DNA from: Cherax quadricarinatus | Taxonomy: Eukaryota > Arthropoda > Malacostraca > Decapoda > Parastacidae | Assembly (NCBI RefSeq): GCF_038502225.1 | Contig: NW_027195383.1 | Location: 26,001-90,000, forward strand | Direction: 5' to 3' | DNA length: 64,000 nucleotides | Part shown: in pieces, positions 20,909 to 31,566 of the stretch | Numbering within the stretch: position 1 is the stretch's first letter | Layout of the letters: each line of letters begins with the position of its first letter | Position numbers and translations under genes: made by a program | Notes under the pieces: model-generated | What the model was told of the DNA's origin: nothing | Databases searched by the model: none | Seen by the model: only the letters and a program-made list of their open reading frames with translations

Positions 20909-23900
20909 CTACATGAAACATCTAGAGAGAGCATCAGCAACCACATTCTCTGAGCCTTTTATATATTTAACTTTCAAATTAAAAGGCTGTAGGAACAAAG
21001 CCCATTCTAAGAGTCTGATTTTAGTCACTATACACAGGAACAGGATGAAGAGATCCTGAGACATGTACAAATGCTGAATAGCCAGCCCCAAAATAAAAAA
21101 TTTCTTTCCTGTGGTAAAATGTTGACATTTAAACTTAGAAGGTTGTTCATAGACAGTAACAGTTCTGCAACCTCTCGCAGTGCAACAACAAACACCAAAG
21201 ACATCTCTTTGCACCCAGGTTGGATACATCAAGTTTACACAAACACCATCACGTTCCATCTCATACACAAATTTTAAGCACACAATGAACACAATTTGCA
21301 TTACACACATTAAAATGGTACTGGAACACAGGCCATGGAAATCACATCTTCCATGTTTTAGCTTATTTAAAATGTTTGCATCTTTTAGTGCATAAGTATC
21401 AATCTTTCTAATTCTGTAAACCTTAGTTGTTAAACGTACTCTGTGGTAGTCAGTGTTTATGCCCAGGGTGCCATCTAATTTGGGAACCATGAAGCATGGG
21501 AATGCCCACTGACTCTCACTAAGCACTACAAACTGGTGTTGGAAGAATTTCACTTCTTCCTCCATCTCCAATTTTTCATACAGATTTTTCCCACACAAAA
21601 ATTGTTGAATTGGCTCAGTTTCCTTAACAATTTCCTCATGGAGTTTCAATTTTTCCCCATTACTGACATCCCAAACTTTTATAAAGTTCCAAGGTGGCTG
21701 AGCCAACTCTCCAACATTTTTCTCATTAAACCCAAGCATGCATTTCCCAAAATCTTTTACACACATGTTATTTCTTAAATACACTTTTGGTATTTCATAC
21801 AGATTATTGTTTTGCAGCCCTTTACATTCCATTAAAACATTGGTCTCTCTGAATTTTTGACATAACTTCAAACCTTTTGACCGGTTACTGTGTACATTAT
21901 ACTCATTCTTTTTCTGCTCAGGGGTGTGGGTTTTATATCTAACCCCTGGGAACTTCCCCCACAACATGTTCAGCTCACAGCAACTTGCCATACAGATTTT
22001 CACATGAATTGGCTCCAGTATCAGCACTTCCTCTCCAGCCTCCAGAGTATCATGGTCCACATTATGGTCCCACATCATCATCCTGGTCTGGTTGATGGGC
22101 ACGTTCACTGGTACCATCCACCTCATACGAGCCAAACAGTATCTGAAACTGAGAAAAAGCTCCGAGGGGGGAGCATCACCATCCTCCCCAAGCCAATAGC
22201 TCAGAAATTCCAGAGTGCTTCCCCACTCAGCAAATACAAAGAAAGGGATCCTCTCATCCCAGTTGTTAGTATTGTCTATACCATAGGCTTGCATCATTGT
22301 CTTGAGGGCTTGATGTAATTTCTCTATTTCCCCTTGAGATGGAGGGTGATAGGCCATTGCAAAGTTAGGCTCTACTTTTAATTCCTTCAAAACATTTCTA
22401 AAAGACTTTGAGGTAAAGTTAGGCCCCTGGTCTTTTTGCACTGCTTGTGGAAAACCAACATGAAAAAAGAACTTCATCAAAGCCCTTAAGACTACATGAG
22501 CAGTTATCTTATGCAGAGGGACTGCTTCCAGGTACCTGGTAGTGGAGCAAATATTTGTGAGTAAATAATCATTTCCCAGTTTGGTCCTTGGGAATGGACC
22601 AAGTACATCTACTACCAGCTTGCTGAAGGGTTCACCTGGTGCTGAAATAGAATGAAGGGGATCAGGGTTAATACTTCGACTAGGTTTCCCTATAAACTGA
22701 GAGACATGATAGGTCTCAATATACTCTCTGACAGTCTCCCACAGCTGAGACCAGAAGAAATGCCTGGAAACCTTGGACATCACCACCTGGGGACAAAGCC
22801 CTTGTTCTCCTTCCATCGATACTGCAAACAGAGGTGAATTCTTTATAAGAGTTTCCTCCCTGAAATGAAAACACTTATTTAACTGTAAAATCTCTTCCTC
22901 AGCAACAGCGACATTTTCCTGCACAGAAATTAATTGCACCCTAGCAGGTGCAGCCTCTCTCACACTATTTCCTTGATCTCTGCACTGATTAGGCTCAACT
23001 CGGGTTGTGGTATCCTTTTCTTTAGTTGATTGGAGTTCAACCTCAGAAAATAGAGTTTCCAAACCTAAGTCCTCACCATCCTCATGAGAAATATAAGGAT
23101 TACCCTTGGTATCCTGGTCACGAGACATACTTCTTGTGATGGCACCAACAGGGAAAAGGTCTGGCAGGGTCTCCCTAGCCTTCTTCTCCCAAACTTTGGG
23201 GCCTGGTTGCCCCCATACTAGTGGTTCTTCACTGTCTAACAAGCCCATCACATTATTCCCTAATAAGAGGTCGACCCCTTCGAAGGGAATTTCATCTGAG
23301 ATACCTACAGGGAGATAGCCAACTTGGTATGTAGATTCTACCCATAATTTGTGTACCGGTGTCCTTATGGTTGAACCCGCAATACCCTTCAACAATATAT
23401 CTACCCCAGTATAGGTATCCTTAGACACTGGTAGCACTCCAGCACGTAGCAAAGAGTAGGTGCTACATCCATCTCTCAAGGACAATATGTTCTCAACTCT
23501 GCCTACATTCTTTTGCAAACCAACTGTGGACCTACTAGAAAATATACACATCCTGGGGTCTAGATCCAAAGGTTCCTCCTCACCTTGCCTTGAAGACCTA
23601 ATGCAGGCAACTGGATGTATCTCTGCAGTTAGAGTCCTCTGGGGTGGTTCCTCCCTTTCCTGATCTCGCCGCCTTAACCAGCAAAACTTTTGTGTGTGTC
23701 CAGTTTTGTTACAGTAATAACAGATAAAACTCTTAAAGGTATTTTTACCATTTGGTGTAGGACTGGTACTGTTTACTCGAGGATCTGAAACTTCTGATTG
23801 TCTAAGTAAACTTTGAACTCCAGCTGACTTACCTTTTCCTTCTATTTTAGAGGGCACCTCAGCCTTCATTTGTCCCTGAAAATTCTTGTCCCACTTACCT

Positions 23901-24718
23901 TTATGACCATAGGACTTGGAATAAGGTTTAGAATGAGTGGGGAAATTTTCAGGAGCATGACTGTTTTTACTTACCAATTCCCTGCGAGCCAAGAATCTGT
24001 CACCTAGATCCAGTGCTTCTGAAAGATTATCTGGGTTTTTGTCCTCCAGATACTCTCTGAGGTCAACAGGGATTGTATTGTACAATTCCTCATGAGCCAT
24101 CAGATCTACTAATTTGTTATAGTCTTTATTAACTCCTTTAGAACAAACCCATTTCTTAAAACGGAACAGTTTCTCATTCCCAAACTCAGTTAAGGTCTGC
24201 CCATCCTGAAATTTTTGATTCCTGAACTTTTGTCTATATTTCTCAGGTATCATTTGGTATGCAAGCAATACTTCCTCTTTAATCTTATCATAATCAGAAA
24301 AATCTTGCCCCTCCAGAGTCTCTACTCTTTGGAATCCTTTACCTACAAGTTGTGTGCGAACTAGGGTAGCCCACTTCTGTTTGGGCCATCCTTGCTCCAA
24401 AGCAGTCTTCTCAAAAAAAGAAAAATACCTATCTGGGTCACTCTCTGTAAACTTAGGGACAAAATTTGCAGCTTTAGTTATGTTAAAGTACTGCTCAGGC
24501 TCTTGTTCTGAACCTCCTAACCTTTGACGTTCTTTCTCCTTAGCTTTCATTAATTTCATTTCAGCCTCTAGTACAGCTAATTTCAGTCTCATTCTCTCCA
24601 TTTCCATATCACCTGGAGTAGGTGATTCCTCATCTTCACTATTAACAGGCATGTTTACTGATGAATTATTACCTTCTTCCCTGAAGCCTAAAAAATCTGA
24701 AGACTCATCTTCTGACAT
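20909..24718 (-). CDS. Gypsy gag-protease-integrase-RT remnant-RNase H polyprotein
   Basis: A single open frame of 1269 aa from the ATG at 24718 (MSEDESSDF). In order: gag-like region with an acidic start and a coiled-coil-like Glu/Lys stretch; CCHC knuckle (CYYCNKTGHTQKFC, about residue 335); retropepsin-like block without a clear catalytic triad; integrase with its HHCC finger degraded (TYHVSQ for TCHVCQ) but D, D and E of D35E present (VVDVLG, KDQGP, GEIEKLHQ, about residues 700-800). A degraded integrase C-terminal part follows, then the RT N-terminus (CFMVPKLDGTLGINTDY, about 1070), no YVDD palm, and a shrunken RNase H ending YIKGSENVVADALSRC. Integrase upstream of RT is the order known in Gmr1-like Ty3/Gypsy elements. 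Despite the open frame it should lack RT activity. Confidence 0.85.
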   Translation of the reverse strand: MSEDESSDFLGFREEGNNSSVNMPVNSEDEESPTPGDMEMERMRLKLAVLEAEMKLMKAKEKERQRLGGSEQEPEQYFNITKAANFVPKFTESDPDRYFSFFEKTALEQGWPKQKWATLVRTQLVGKGFQRVETLEGQDFSDYDKIKEEVLLAYQMIPEKYRQKFRNQKFQDGQTLTEFGNEKLFRFKKWVCSKGVNKDYNKLVDLMAHEELYNTIPVDLREYLEDKNPDNLSEALDLGDRFLARRELVSKNSHAPENFPTHSKPYSKSYGHKGKWDKNFQGQMKAEVPSKIEGKGKSAGVQSLLRQSEVSDPRVNSTSPTPNGKNTFKSFICYYCNKTGHTQKFCWLRRRDQEREEPPQRTLTAEIHPVACIRSSRQGEEEPLDLDPRMCIFSSRSTVGLQKNVGRVENILSLRDGCSTYSLLRAGVLPVSKDTYTGVDILLKGIAGSTIRTPVHKLWVESTYQVGYLPVGISDEIPFEGVDLLLGNNVMGLLDSEEPLVWGQPGPKVWEKKARETLPDLFPVGAITRSMSRDQDTKGNPYISHEDGEDLGLETLFSEVELQSTKEKDTTTRVEPNQCRDQGNSVREAAPARVQLISVQENVAVAEEEILQLNKCFHFREETLIKNSPLFAVSMEGEQGLCPQVVMSKVSRHFFWSQLWETVREYIETYHVSQFIGKPSRSINPDPLHSISAPGEPFSKLVVDVLGPFPRTKLGNDYLLTNICSTTRYLEAVPLHKITAHVVLRALMKFFFHVGFPQAVQKDQGPNFTSKSFRNVLKELKVEPNFAMAYHPPSQGEIEKLHQALKTMMQAYGIDNTNNWDERIPFFVFAEWGSTLEFLSYWLGEDGDAPPSELFLSFRYCLARMRWMVPVNVPINQTRMMMWDHNVDHDTLEAGEEVLILEPIHVKICMASCCELNMLWGKFPGVRYKTHTPEQKKNEYNVHSNRSKGLKLCQKFRETNVLMECKGLQNNNLYEIPKVYLRNNMCVKDFGKCMLGFNEKNVGELAQPPWNFIKVWDVSNGEKLKLHEEIVKETEPIQQFLCGKNLYEKLEMEEEVKFFQHQFVVLSESQWAFPCFMVPKLDGTLGINTDYHRVRLTTKVYRIRKIDTYALKDANILNKLKHGRCDFHGLCSSTILMCVMQIVFIVCLKFVYEMERDGVCVNLMYPTWVQRDVFGVCCCTARGCRTVTVYEQPSKFKCQHFTTGKKFFILGLAIQHLYMSQDLFILFLCIVTKIRLLEWALFLQPFNLKVKYIKGSENVVADALSRCFM

Positions 24719-25026
24719 AGTTTTATCTTTAAACACTTGCTTTCCTCTTACAGTATCAGTGGACAAAGTTTTCCCACAGGCACATAAAATAACACAAATT
24801 GAATGTAAACTATGCACATAGCACTTACCATAACCACAACAAAAATGTGTTACTCAACCTTTCTCCCACCTTAGGAGAAAAACAACCTGTAAACTAATAT
24901 ATGAAAACAACACTTCCACTGACACCACCTTGGTAAATCTTCTACCAGAAACATGCAACTGTTATTACCCCATACCAGCACATATAGTTCAAGAATGTTT
25001 TGAGTTATTTTAGCAGTCAAATAACT

Positions 25027-25044
25027 CTCCCGGTCAAGCTCCCA
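25027..25044 (-). promoter_or_regulatory. Candidate Gypsy primer-binding site
   Basis: Directly after the 5' LTR the minus strand reads tgggagcttgaccggga. The TGG start pairs with a tRNA CCA end. I could not name the tRNA. Confidence 0.5.
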
Positions 25045-25879
25045 TGTTACGTTGGTTTGTCCCTTATTACTTTGATAGTAAGGTTCTCACTACATGTTCT
25101 AGTGTGGGGTAGCTTTTACTTAATGGCCTTATTTGTCTAGGGGTAATACTTACATCATGGCTGATCATCTTGAGTGTCTCTGATACCCTTTCACCAGCCC
25201 TCTTCACAGGTTATGTAAACTACTACTATAAAAATATAACTGTATTCTCAATAGATATGTACAGAATATACAATCACAGCCTCCATTTTCAAAACAAAAT
25301 CTACACACTCCATGCCTGTGCTCCACATGGTGTGTTGCAACAACTCTTGTCCTTCACTCTTCCTGACATAACTCTGGGCTAACCAGTGTTTTGACACACT
25401 TTAGTAACCCTGGGTATGGTGGCCAAAACTTAAATTATAAAAACTCACCCCTGGAGCACACATGATGCCCCAAAAGATAGGAGAAGGACCCAGAGATCCT
25501 GCCAGGTTGAAGGTCAGCCACAGAGAGAGAGAGTCAGAGAGAGGGAGAGAGAGAGAAGCCTACCTAAGCTCCTCCCACCAAAACAAAAGACTGTTGCCAA
25601 GCACACTTCTCCAGTTACCACAATTCTACCACACCTTAATTTTACTTTTACAAAAAGAAATACAACTTTATAAACTACTTATTTAAATTGTGTGTTTATG
25701 TGTCTATATTATAACCTATTATATTGAGAAAAATAGGCTTGACCCAGCTGCCTCTCAGTCATAAGGTTGATCAGTCCTTCTGACATTTAGAGCAAAGTCC
25801 CCATCAATTCAATATAATTAAGTATTATTATAGTAACTGTTACTTATAAATACATGTTGGGTCCTATAGCCCCATAACA
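25045..25879 (-). repeat. Gypsy 5' LTR (835 bp)
   Basis: Plus-strand ends TGTTACG and CCATAACA. Compared with the left LTR I see two substitutions (agtataacc/attataacc and aattagg/aattaag). Confidence 0.93.
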
Positions 25880-25884
25880 TTCAT

Positions 25885-27960
25885 CTGCTATCCTATTCTC
25901 TGTCTTACCCTTAATTCTTTCAATAATAACTCTACCATGCACTTTTCCAGGTATACTCAACAGACTTATCCCCCTATAATTTTTGCACTCTCTTTTGTCC
26001 CCTTTGCCTTTATACAAAGGAACTATGCATGCTCTCTGCCAATCCCTAGGTACCGTACCCTCTTCCAAGCATTTATTAAATAATTGCACCAACCACTCCA
26101 AAACTATATCCCCACCTGCTTTTAACATTTCTATCTTTATCCCATCAATCCCGGCTGCCTAACCCCCTTTCATTTTACCTACTGCCTCACAAACTTCCCC
26201 CACACTCACAACTGGCTCTTCCTCACTCCTACAAGATGTTGTTCCTCCTTGCCCTATACACGAAATCACAGCTTCCCTATCTTCATCAACATTTAACAAT
26301 TCCTCAAAATATTCCCTCCATCTTCCCAATACCTCTAACTCTCCATTTAATAACTCTCCTCTTCTATATTTAACTGACAAATCCATTTGTTCTCTAGGCT
26401 TCCTTAACTTGTTGATCTCACTCCAAAACTTTTTCTTATTTTCAACAAAATTTGTTGATAACATCTCACCCACTCTCTCATTTGCTCTCTTTTTACATTG
26501 CTTCACCACTCTCTTAACCTCTCTCTTTTTCTCCATATACTCTTCCCTCCTTGCATCACTTCTACTTTGTAAAAACTTCTCATATGCTAACTTTTTCTCC
26601 CTTACTACTCTCTTTGCATCGTCATTCCACCAATCGCTCCTCTTCCCTCCCACGCCCACTATCCTGTAACCACAAACTTCTGCTGAACACTCTAACACTA
26701 CATTTTTAAACCTACCCCATACCTCTTCGACCCCATTGCCTATGCTCTCATTAGCCCATGTATCCTCCAATAGCTGTTTATATCTTACCCTAACTGCCTC
26801 CTCTTTTAGTTTATAAACCTTCACCTCTCTCTTCCCTGATGCTTCTATTCTCCTTGTATCCCATCTACCTTTTACTCTCAGTGTAGCTACAACTAGAAAG
26901 TGATCTGATATATCTGTGGCCCCTCTATAAACATGTACATCGTGAAGTCCACTCAACAGTCTTTTATCTACCAATACATAATCCAACAAACTACTGTCAT
27001 TTCGCCCTACATCATATCTTGTATACTTATTTATCCTCTTTTTCTTAAAATATGTATTACCTATAACTAAACCCCTTTCTATACAAAGTTCAATCAAAGG
27101 GTTCCCATTATCATTTACACCTGCCACCCCAAACTTACCTACCACACCCTCTCAAAAAGTTTCACCGGTGCCCTGGTCGCTGAAGCTCCCGCTTCACACA
27201 CAGATGGCCCGGGTTCGATTCCCGGCGGGTGGAAACATTTCGACACGTTTCCTTACACCTGTTGTCCTGTTCACTTAGCAGCAAATAGGTACCTGGGTGT
27301 TAGTCGACTGGTGTGGGTCGCATCCTGGGGGACAAGATTAAGGACCCCAATGGAAATAAGTTAGACAGTCCTCGATGACGCACTGACTTTCTTGGGTTAT
27401 CCTGGGTGGCTAACCCTCCGGGGTTAAAAATCCGAACGAAATCTTATCTTATCTCTCTTATCTTTAGCATTCAGGTCCCCTACCACAATTACTCTCTCAC
27501 TTGGTTCAAAGGTTCCTATACATTCACTTAACATTTCCCAAAATCTCTCTCTTTCCTCTACATTCCTCTCTTCTCCAGGTGCATACATGCTTATTATGAC
27601 CCACTTTTCGCATCCAACCTTTACTTTAATCCACATAATTCTTGAATTTACACATTCATATTCTCTTTTTTCCTTCCATAACTGATCCTTCAACATTACT
27701 GCTACCCCTTCCTTAGCTCTAACTCTCTCAGATACTCCAGATTTAATCCCATTTATTTCCCCCCACTGAAACTCCCCTACCCCCTTCAGCTTTGTTTCAC
27801 TTAGGGCCAGGACATCCAACTTCTTTTCATTCATAACATCAGCAATCATCTGTTTCTTGTCATCCGCACTAAATCCACGCACATTCAAGCATCCCAGTTT
27901 TATAAAGTTTTTCTTCTCTTTTTTAGTAAATGTCTACAGGAGAAGGGGTTACTAGCCCAT
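25885..27960 (-). pseudogene. RTE copy 3, 5' half with SINE insert
   Basis: RT start (25885-26158), a stop or frameshift near 26158, then 26159-27145 (endonuclease C-terminus with NDSSLLDYVLVDKRL and TDISDHFLV, linker, RT start) and 27424-27888 (endonuclease N-terminus with LDVLALSETKLKG). A tRNA-derived SINE splits the two endonuclease parts. The 5' UTR is truncated at about 27960. Confidence 0.87.
27164..27462 (+). mobile_element. tRNA-derived SINE
   Basis: A tRNA-like head with B box ggttcgattcc (27212-27222) inside cccgggttcgattcccgg. An A-box-like tggtcgctgaag lies 30 bp upstream. A tRNA-unrelated body follows (tacctgggtgttagtcgactgg, gggacaagattaaggacccc) and the 3' end is a short cttatct repeat. 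It interrupts the RTE endonuclease. A partial copy lies at 58492-58637. Confidence 0.88.
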
Positions 27961-29085
27961 TTTGTCTTTGCAAACAGTACATTGAGATTTTGCATTTACA
28001 ATAGTGGGTTGCAACACAAAGATAGCCTCTATTATGCCTAGGCATTATGGGCCAACTTAACATTATTGAGTTACAGTCTACTTAGCACTAAGTATTATAT
28101 CATAGTTGTACATTAGGATAGTAATTATTTCATAGTTGTACAGTAGAATGTTAATTATAAGTGAATCTAATTTATGTAAAACAAAAGATATATTCATATA
28201 TTTAAAAATGCATATTGTGAAAACAATGATTCAATTATTTTCCCGTCAACAATAGATAAAAGGTTCAAAGTGATTGTTGAAGTTATGATGTGAGAGTACG
28301 TAAGTGAGTATATGTGTACTGAGTATTTAGTGTTTAGTCTAGGGTGATTAAGTGGCTTTTGAGAAGAGTCTTAAATTGATTTTCAGACTGGGTTACTTTA
28401 ATATCTTCTGGTACTGAATTCCATATTTTGGGGCCCTTTATGTGCATAGAGTTTTTACACAGTGTGATATGGACACGAGGTATATCAAAAAGAGATCTGT
28501 GTCTTGTGTTGTGGTCATGTGTCCTGTTTAGGTTGGTGAGGAGAAGTTTGAGTAGAGGGTTTATATTTGTGGATATTGTTCTGTGTATGTAGTAGGCACA
28601 TGAATAAGTATGGATGTTATTAATGGTGAGTAGATTCAGATTTTTGAAAATTGGTGGAGTATGCTGGTGGGAGTGGGAATTTATTATCATTCTTACTTCT
28701 GCCTTTTGCTGGGTTATTAGGGGTTTCAGGTGATTGGATGTTGTTGATCCCCATGCACAAATTCCATGTGTAAGATAAGGGTATATGAGTGTATGGTACA
28801 GTGCGAGGAGAGCTGATTGTGGAACGTAGTACCTTATCTTTGATAGTATGTCTACAGTCTTGGAGATTTTCTTGGTGATTTATTGTATGTGTGTCTGGAA
28901 CTTAAGGCTACTGTCAAGGTGGATACCTAGGAGCTTTCCCTTTGTGAGTCTTGTGACTGATGATCCATTTAGTGTTATGTTAATTGGATCATTTGCAGCT
29001 TTGTTTCCAAACTGAATGAAATAGGTTTCATCAGTGTTCAGGGTAAGTTTGTTAGTCATCATCCAGACAGATATTTTCTGCAATT
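27961..29085 (-). pseudogene. LINE-E fragment (L2-like non-LTR RT C-terminus and 3' UTR)
   Basis: Reading leftwards, 29083-28880 encodes MMTNKLTLNTDETYFIQFGN and KLLGIHLDSSLKFQTHI (RT thumb). Disrupted coding sequence follows, then 28690-28334 encodes the C-terminus (HNTRHRSLFDIPRVHITLC, GPKIWNSVPEDIK). The rest to 27961 is AT-rich 3' UTR. The motif order resembles L2/Crack-type LINEs, but the clade is not certain. A relative lies at 62690-63646. Confidence 0.72.
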
Positions 29086-30945
29086 CGCACCACTCACCTT
29101 TCTTCCCTCATCAATTCTATGATTTCCCTCATCCTTCATAAATCCATCCGCCGATACGTCAACTCCCAAGTATCTGAAAACATTTACTTCTTCCATACTC
29201 CTCCCCAATTTGATATCCAATTTTTCTTTATCTAAATCATTTGATACTCTCATCATCTTATTCTTTTCTGTGTTCACTTTCAACTTTCTACCTTTACACA
29301 CACTCCCAAACTCATGCACTAACCTTTGCAGTTTTTCTTTAGGATCTCCCATAAGCACAGTATCATCAGCAAAAATCAACTGTGTCAATTCCCATTTTGT
29401 ATTTGATTCCCTATAATTTAATCCCACCCATCTCCCGAACACCCTTGCATTTACTTCTTTTACAACCCCATCTATAAATATATTGAACAACCATGGTGAC
29501 ATTACACATTCCTGTCTAAGACCTACTTTTACCGGGAAGTAGTCTCCCTCTCTTCTACACACCCTAACCTGATTCTCACTATCCTCATAAAAACTCTTTA
29601 CAGCATTTAGTAACTTACCACCTATTCCATATACTTGCACCATTTGCCACATTGCTCCCCTATCCACTCTATTATATGCCTTTTCTAAATCCATAAATGC
29701 AATAAAAACTTCCCTACCTTTATCTAAATACTTTTCACATACATGCTTCAATGTAAACACTTGATCTACATCCCCTACCCACTCTGAAACCTCCTTGCTC
29801 ATCCGCAATCTTACATTCTGTCTCACCTCTAATTCTTTCAGTTATAACCCTACCGTACACTTTTCCTGGTATACTCAGTAAACTTTCTTTTTCTTCTTTC
29901 AACATACCAGCCGTATCCCACTGAGGTGGGGTGGCCCAAAAGGAAAAACGAAAGTTTCGCCTTTTAAATTTAGTAATACTGTATATACAGGAGAATGGGT
30001 TACTAGCCCCTTGCTCCCGGCATTTTAGTCACCTCTTAAGACACGCATGGCTTATGGAGGAAGAATTCTGTTCCACTTCCCCATTGAGATAAGAGGAAAT
30101 AGACAAGAACTAGAAAGAAAATAGAAGAAAACCCAGAGGGGTATGTATATATATGCTTGTACATGTATATGTAGTGTGACCTAAGTGTAAGTAGAAGTAT
30201 CAAGACGTACCTGAAATCTTGCATGTTTATGAAACAGAAAAAAGGACACCAGCAATCCTACCATCATGTAAAACAATTACAGGCTCTCGTTTTACACTCA
30301 CTTGGCAGGACAGTAGTACCTCCCTGAGTGGTTGCTGTTTACCAACCTACTACCTAGACTCAGTAAACTTATTCCTCTGTAATTTTTACAATCTCTTTTG
30401 TCCCCCTTTCCTTTATATAAAGAGACTGTAAATGCTCTCCGCCAATCCCTAGGTACATTCCCCTCTTTCATACATTTATTAAACAAAAATATCAACCACT
30501 CCAACACTATATCCCCCCTTTTAACATTTCTGTCATGATCCCGTCGCTTCTAGCTGCTTTACCCCCTTTCATTCTACGTAATGCCTCACACACCTTCCCC
30601 ACACTCACATCCTGTTCTTCTTCACTCCTAAAAGATGGTATACCACCCTGGCCAGTGCATGAAATTACCGCCTCCCTTTCTTCATTGACATTTAAAAGTT
30701 CCTCAAAATATTCTTGCCATCTACCCAAAACCTCCATCTCCCCATCTACTACTCCCCTACTCTGTTTTTAACTGACAAATCCATTCGTTCTCTAGGTTTT
30801 CTTAACCTGTTTAACTCACTCCAAAAATTTTTCTTATTTTCATTAAAATTTCTTGACAGTGCCTCTCCCACTCTATCATCTGCTCTCCTTTTGCACTCTC
30901 TCACCACTCTCTTCACCTTTCTTTTACTCTCCATATACTCTAATA
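29086..30945 (-). pseudogene. LINE-D: divergent RTE family member, split by a short retroelement
   Basis: Frames 30934-30749 (linker), 30737-30507 (RT start), 30490-30371 ([18 protein letters not shown]) and 29826-29090 ([30 protein letters not shown], catalytic [23 protein letters not shown]). Throughout it differs from the main RTE family (for example [13 protein letters not shown] for [13 protein letters not shown]), so it is an older or separate subfamily. The left end joins LINE-E abruptly. Confidence 0.82.
29886..30357 (-). mobile_element. Short composite retroelement (RTE-like 5' end plus 3' tail)
   Basis: A 472-bp insert flanked by a perfect 13-bp duplication actcagtaaactt (29873-29885 and 30358-30370). 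On the minus strand it starts ctaggtagtaggttggt, continues with sequence also found in the RTE 5' UTR (9010-9433), and ends with ccaccccacctcagtggga-type tail, then gaaagaagaaaaaga. It has no coding capacity. A second complete copy is at 37107-37577. Confidence 0.85.
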
Positions 30946-31566
30946 ATATGCATGTATTAATAATTCAGATTGCTTCTGCTAGTTAGCACAGCTGATAAGC
31001 AGTAAACATGTTTACATCCCTTTGAGGGCAGTTCTCTTGTGCTTATTTGCATTTTTTTAGTCATTTGACCAAATTTCTTTTTTCTAACCATGGGTCCTAG
31101 TGATCTACTGCAGTTAGCCTCAAAAATACTCAGTTTTCTCTTACAGTAAGAACATAGAAAGATACTAGAGTCAAATTGGGATGGAAATGACCGACGCTTC
31201 TGCGGCTGCCACTTCCTCTGCCACCATATTATGGCCTATTTTATTCATTCTAAAGCATATATTATGTTTCTGTGCTAATTATATTGTTTATTATGTCATA
31301 TTAGATGAATTATGATAGATAAATAAGTCGTACAGTTGATAATAGTGTCATGCTCAGGTATTTTTTCTCGTCTCTCTAGAGTGCAGGAATGAATTAATGG
31401 CTTTTCACTTAATTTAAATGAGGAAAATTAATTTGATAAACCAGTAAATTGAGTTATGAGCTAGCTCCTGGAACAGATTAAACTTGTAAGTCAAGGTTCA
31501 ACTGTACTGCATTTCTGTTTATATTTCCATTGTGTCGGTATTTTATTCCATTTATTTCCAATACCA
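30946..31566. other. AT-rich spacer with a decayed DNA-transposon end
   Basis: No gene seen. The right part ends gagttatgagctagctcctgg...aagtcaaggttcaactgtac (31450-31505), the reverse of the pogo-like end at 9629, so a degraded Tigger/mariner-like element probably lies here. Confidence 0.4.

Larger units (their letters stand above)
17112..25879 (-). mobile_element. Gypsy-type LTR retrotransposon, complete with two LTRs
   Basis: An 8.8-kb minus-strand element including a nested Penelope-like insert. The LTRs are 835 bp and begin TG and end CA. A 5-bp target duplication ttcat flanks it (17107-17111, 25880-25884) and the RTE host sequence is contiguous across it. A polypurine tract and a candidate primer-binding site are in the expected places. 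The LTRs differ at only 2 positions by eye, so insertion was recent. The internal ORF is open but its RT core is missing. Confidence 0.92.

Noticed and set aside
24719..24817. 33-codon upstream extension of the Gypsy ORF
   Set aside because: It would start at GTG; the first ATG is at 24718.
27164..27235. Functional tRNA gene
   Set aside because: The B box is good, but no complete cloverleaf or anticodon stem forms and the sequence continues into a SINE body.
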